NCBI GenBank assembly: GCA_009784355.1
Contig: WRBU01000049.1
Coordinates: 1 to 7,379 of the forward strand
Origin: Defluviitaleaceae bacterium
Lineage (GTDB): Bacteria > Bacillota > Clostridia > Lachnospirales > WRAX01
Length of the DNA: 7,379 bases
Direction: 5' to 3'
Positions 5,408 to 7,379 of this stretch are shown in pieces. Each line of letters begins with the position of its first letter. Position 1 is the stretch's first letter. The notes below the pieces were generated by a model. That model saw only the letters and a list, made by a program, of their open reading frames with translations, ran no database searches and was not told where the DNA came from. The translations under genes were made by a program, and so were the position numbers.

Positions 5408-7198
5408 TTGATATTACAAAAAAGAAAATACAAAGGCATAGATGCATTGCGCATTCCTTTTAAAGCGGCACCATTTTTTGTTGTGGTGCAACTGAGTATA
5501 GCCTTTGTGCACGCATTGCTGTTTACGGTTGTTCTTGCTTTGTCAACGGCATGGTTTGTGGATACGGCAATAGATATTTTTGCCCAAGAAGCGGCGGCAA
5601 ATGCAATATATTTGCCATTCGCAGTATTGCTGGCGGCTATTGGTTTTGGCAGCATAATAGGCAATTTGCCCCGTATTTTTGAAGCTCGTATAAAATTTGC
5701 ATTGGAGCGCAAGCTCACACCTGCTTTTTTAGATATTCGTGCGGGCTTTAATTATAAACATATAGAGAATGCCGAAAGTTGGGAGCTTATAGAGCGTGTT
5801 GCAAAAGAGCCTATAAAAAATATTCAAGAAGCTGTACGGGCATACGGCATGTTGATTCGCTGTATTGTTAGTATTGCCGCCATTTTGGGTTTGATAATAA
5901 CACAGGTTTGGTGGGCTGTTATTGTAATTGCTGCGTTTAGCGTACCGTTGATAGGCATTGCGTTGTGGGCGGGCAAAAAAAGTTATGATGCTGAGGTAGA
6001 AACACGTAAATACAACCGCCGCCACGAATATTACACAGAGGTTTTGACAAGCCGTGAAGCAGTGGAAGAGCGTACACTTTTTGGTTACGGTGAAAATGTA
6101 AACGATAGGTTTTTGGAGCAATGGGAAACCGCCCGCAAAATTGAATTTTGGGTAGATGTAAAAATGTGGATTGCAATGAAATCTTCTGGCATAGCAATGG
6201 CGGCAATTTCTGTTTTGGTTGCTCTAACTCTTATAAACCCCGTTATTTCTGACGATTTAAGCCCGGGCATGTTTATGGGCGTTGTTGCGGCGGTGTTTGG
6301 CTTGGTTAATATGCTAGGCTGGAATATGCAGGACGCAACTGAAAAAATTGCAAAATCAAAAGAATACATGAAAGATTTAACTGCTTTTATGGAGTTGAGC
6401 CAAGCTGAGGGCGCAAAAGACTTGCCCGATGACGAACCGCCTGCCTTTGAAAGCCTAGAATTCAAAAATGTACGCTTTAAGTACCCAACAAGCGAAAATT
6501 ACACGCTGGACGGATTGTCTTTAAAGCTGGAAAAAGGCAAACATTACGCCGTGGTTGGCGCAAATGGTGCGGGAAAAACCACCACAACAAAACTTCTTAC
6601 GGGGCTTTATGACGAATATGAAGGCGAAATTTTGCTAAATGGTAAAGAATTGCGTTCATTTGAAGCAAGCACAGTAAAATCGATGTTTTCGGTTGTATAT
6701 CAAGATTTTGCACGTTATCAAATATCAATGGCGCAAAATATTGCTATTGGAGATGCCGCAAGAGATATTACAGAAGAAAATATAGAGCGTGTTGCAAGTA
6801 AAATAGAGCTTAACGAAACCATTGCCGACTTAAAAGACGGCATAAACACCCCTCTTGGTAAAATTATAGAAGGCGGGGCAGACCTTTCTGGCGGACAATG
6901 GCAAAAGATTGCAATAGCACGCTCTTTAATATCCCGTGCACCTATCAAAATTTTGGATGAGCCAACCGCCGCATTAGACCCCATTGCAGAAAGCCGTGTT
7001 TATGGTGAATTTGAAGAGCTAATGCGTGGCAAAACAACAATTTTTATCAGCCATCGTTTGGGCAGTACAAAATTGGCTGACGAAATTTTGGTTATAAAAG
7101 ATGGTGGCATTGCAGAAAATGGTAGCCATAATGAATTAATGAAACTTGGCGGTATTTACGCCGAAATGTTTGAAGCGCAAAGGAAGTGGTATGAGTAA
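5408..7198 (+). CDS. ABC exporter half-transporter (membrane domain fused to ATPase)
   Basis: This 596-residue protein (numbering from TTG 5408) is a type IV/exporter-fold ABC half-transporter. An N-terminal membrane domain has about six hydrophobic segments (roughly 22–52, 67–87, 148–168, 169–189, 260–280 and 286–306). The nucleotide-binding domain starts near 350 and has Walker A GANGAGKTT (384–392), the Q-loop YQDF (Gln432), signature LSGGQ (493–497), Walker B ILDEP (Asp517, Glu518) and the switch His549 in ISHR. All catalytic residues are present, so this subunit should be ATPase-competent. GTG 5399 would add three residues but lies within the Shine-Dalgarno site. The partner gene begins at 7198, sharing one base with this stop, suggesting a heterodimer. 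No peptidase C39 domain is present. Substrate unknown; drugs, peptides or lipids are all possible for this family. Confidence 0.93.
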   Translation: MILQKRKYKGIDALRIPFKAAPFFVVVQLSIAFVHALLFTVVLALSTAWFVDTAIDIFAQEAAANAIYLPFAVLLAAIGFGSIIGNLPRIFEARIKFALERKLTPAFLDIRAGFNYKHIENAESWELIERVAKEPIKNIQEAVRAYGMLIRCIVSIAAILGLIITQVWWAVIVIAAFSVPLIGIALWAGKKSYDAEVETRKYNRRHEYYTEVLTSREAVEERTLFGYGENVNDRFLEQWETARKIEFWVDVKMWIAMKSSGIAMAAISVLVALTLINPVISDDLSPGMFMGVVAAVFGLVNMLGWNMQDATEKIAKSKEYMKDLTAFMELSQAEGAKDLPDDEPPAFESLEFKNVRFKYPTSENYTLDGLSLKLEKGKHYAVVGANGAGKTTTTKLLTGLYDEYEGEILLNGKELRSFEASTVKSMFSVVYQDFARYQISMAQNIAIGDAARDITEENIERVASKIELNETIADLKDGINTPLGKIIEGGADLSGGQWQKIAIARSLISRAPIKILDEPTAALDPIAESRVYGEFEELMRGKTTIFISHRLGSTKLADEILVIKDGGIAENGSHNELMKLGGIYAEMFEAQRKWYE

Positions 7199-7379
7199 TG
7201 AGTAACGAACTGAATAATCAAAAAAACAAAAAATACGGCGTTTTAAACCTAGCCTTTCGCACGGTTGGGCTGTATTTTAAAACTGCCAGATGGTGGGGTG
7301 TATTGGAGCAGCTCTTTGCTACATTGCATTCTCTTTCTTGGATGGTCGGAATAGTAGCGACGCAAATTTTGTTTGAAGC
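7198..7379 (+). CDS. Second ABC half-transporter, N-terminal start only (runs off window)
   Basis: The frame ATG 7198 onward stays open to the window end, giving 60 complete codons. A polar, asparagine- and lysine-rich start (MSNELNNQKNKKYG) is followed by LNLAFRTVGLYFKTARWWG and a hydrophobic segment beginning around residue 34, which looks like the first membrane helix of an ABC exporter. The resemblance to the start of the upstream ABC gene (short polar lead, then a helix) and the one-base TAATG overlap support its being the heterodimer partner. AGGAAG at 7181–7186 is 11 bases upstream. No ATPase motif is visible because the gene is truncated here, so the call rests on context and hydrophobicity. 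Confidence 0.72.
   Translation, partial: MSNELNNQKNKKYGVLNLAFRTVGLYFKTARWWGVLEQLFATLHSLSWMVGIVATQILFE

Noticed and set aside
334..7000. Many open frames of 60–150 codons on the - strand.
   Set aside because: All lie opposite well-supported + strand genes, lack recognisable domains and consistent ribosome-binding sites, and have low-complexity Ser/Phe/Ala-rich translations typical of antisense shadows.
2889..7379. The rsgA–DUF2785–GNAT–ABC string as a defence island, toxin–antitoxin or bacteriocin cluster.
   Set aside because: No nuclease, toxin, precursor peptide, modification enzyme, peptidase domain or mobile-element gene is seen; ABC plus GNAT alone is too common to support it.

Overview
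The window looks like a chromosomal segment of an AT-rich, spore-former-type Firmicute, most likely a clostridial relative. The main evidence is the tightly packed order cysS–mrnC–rlmB–sigH, a Firmicute housekeeping block, together with a sigma factor closely resembling SigH/Spo0H and good Shine-Dalgarno sites throughout. All genes lie on the + strand. No rRNA, tRNA, CRISPR array, insertion sequence or integrase is visible. I could not assign a genus.

Region 1 (2–2605) is the translation/RNA block. It holds the C-terminal half of cysteinyl-tRNA synthetase (cut by the window edge), the 23S rRNA-maturing Mini-ribonuclease III, the 23S rRNA 2'-O-methyltransferase RlmB and the alternative sigma factor SigH. 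Each gene overlaps the next by 11–14 bases, which suggests one transcript with coupled translation. The yacP gene found between rlmB and sigH in Bacillus subtilis is absent, and rpmG-secE-nusG do not follow sigH.

Region 2 (2606–2888) is the only substantial intergenic stretch. It has a perfect consensus housekeeping promoter (TTGACA, 17-base spacer, TATAAT) and then a leader of about 210 bases. The leader ends in two nested inverted repeats, each followed by a T-run, just before the ribosome-binding site of rsgA. A possible 13-codon leader ORF ends exactly where the outer hairpin begins. This looks like a transcription attenuator or a small RNA with a nested terminator, and it is the most interesting non-coding signal here.

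Region 3 (2889–7379) is a second, co-directional gene string: the circularly permuted ribosome-assembly GTPase RsgA, a DUF2785 protein of unknown function whose start overlaps the rsgA stop (ATGA), a GNAT acetyltransferase, a complete ABC half-exporter, and the start of a second half-exporter whose first base is the last base of the previous stop codon. Gaps inside this string are at most about 30 bases and contain no convincing terminator, so it may be one operon driven from the promoter at 2641. The two ABC proteins probably form a heterodimeric exporter; its substrate cannot be read from the sequence.

Most of the window is ordinary. I see no clear new defence or biosynthetic system. The points worth a second look are the rsgA leader, the rsgA–DUF2785 coupling, and two start codons (rsgA, first ABC gene) where the first available start lies inside or against the Shine-Dalgarno sequence.
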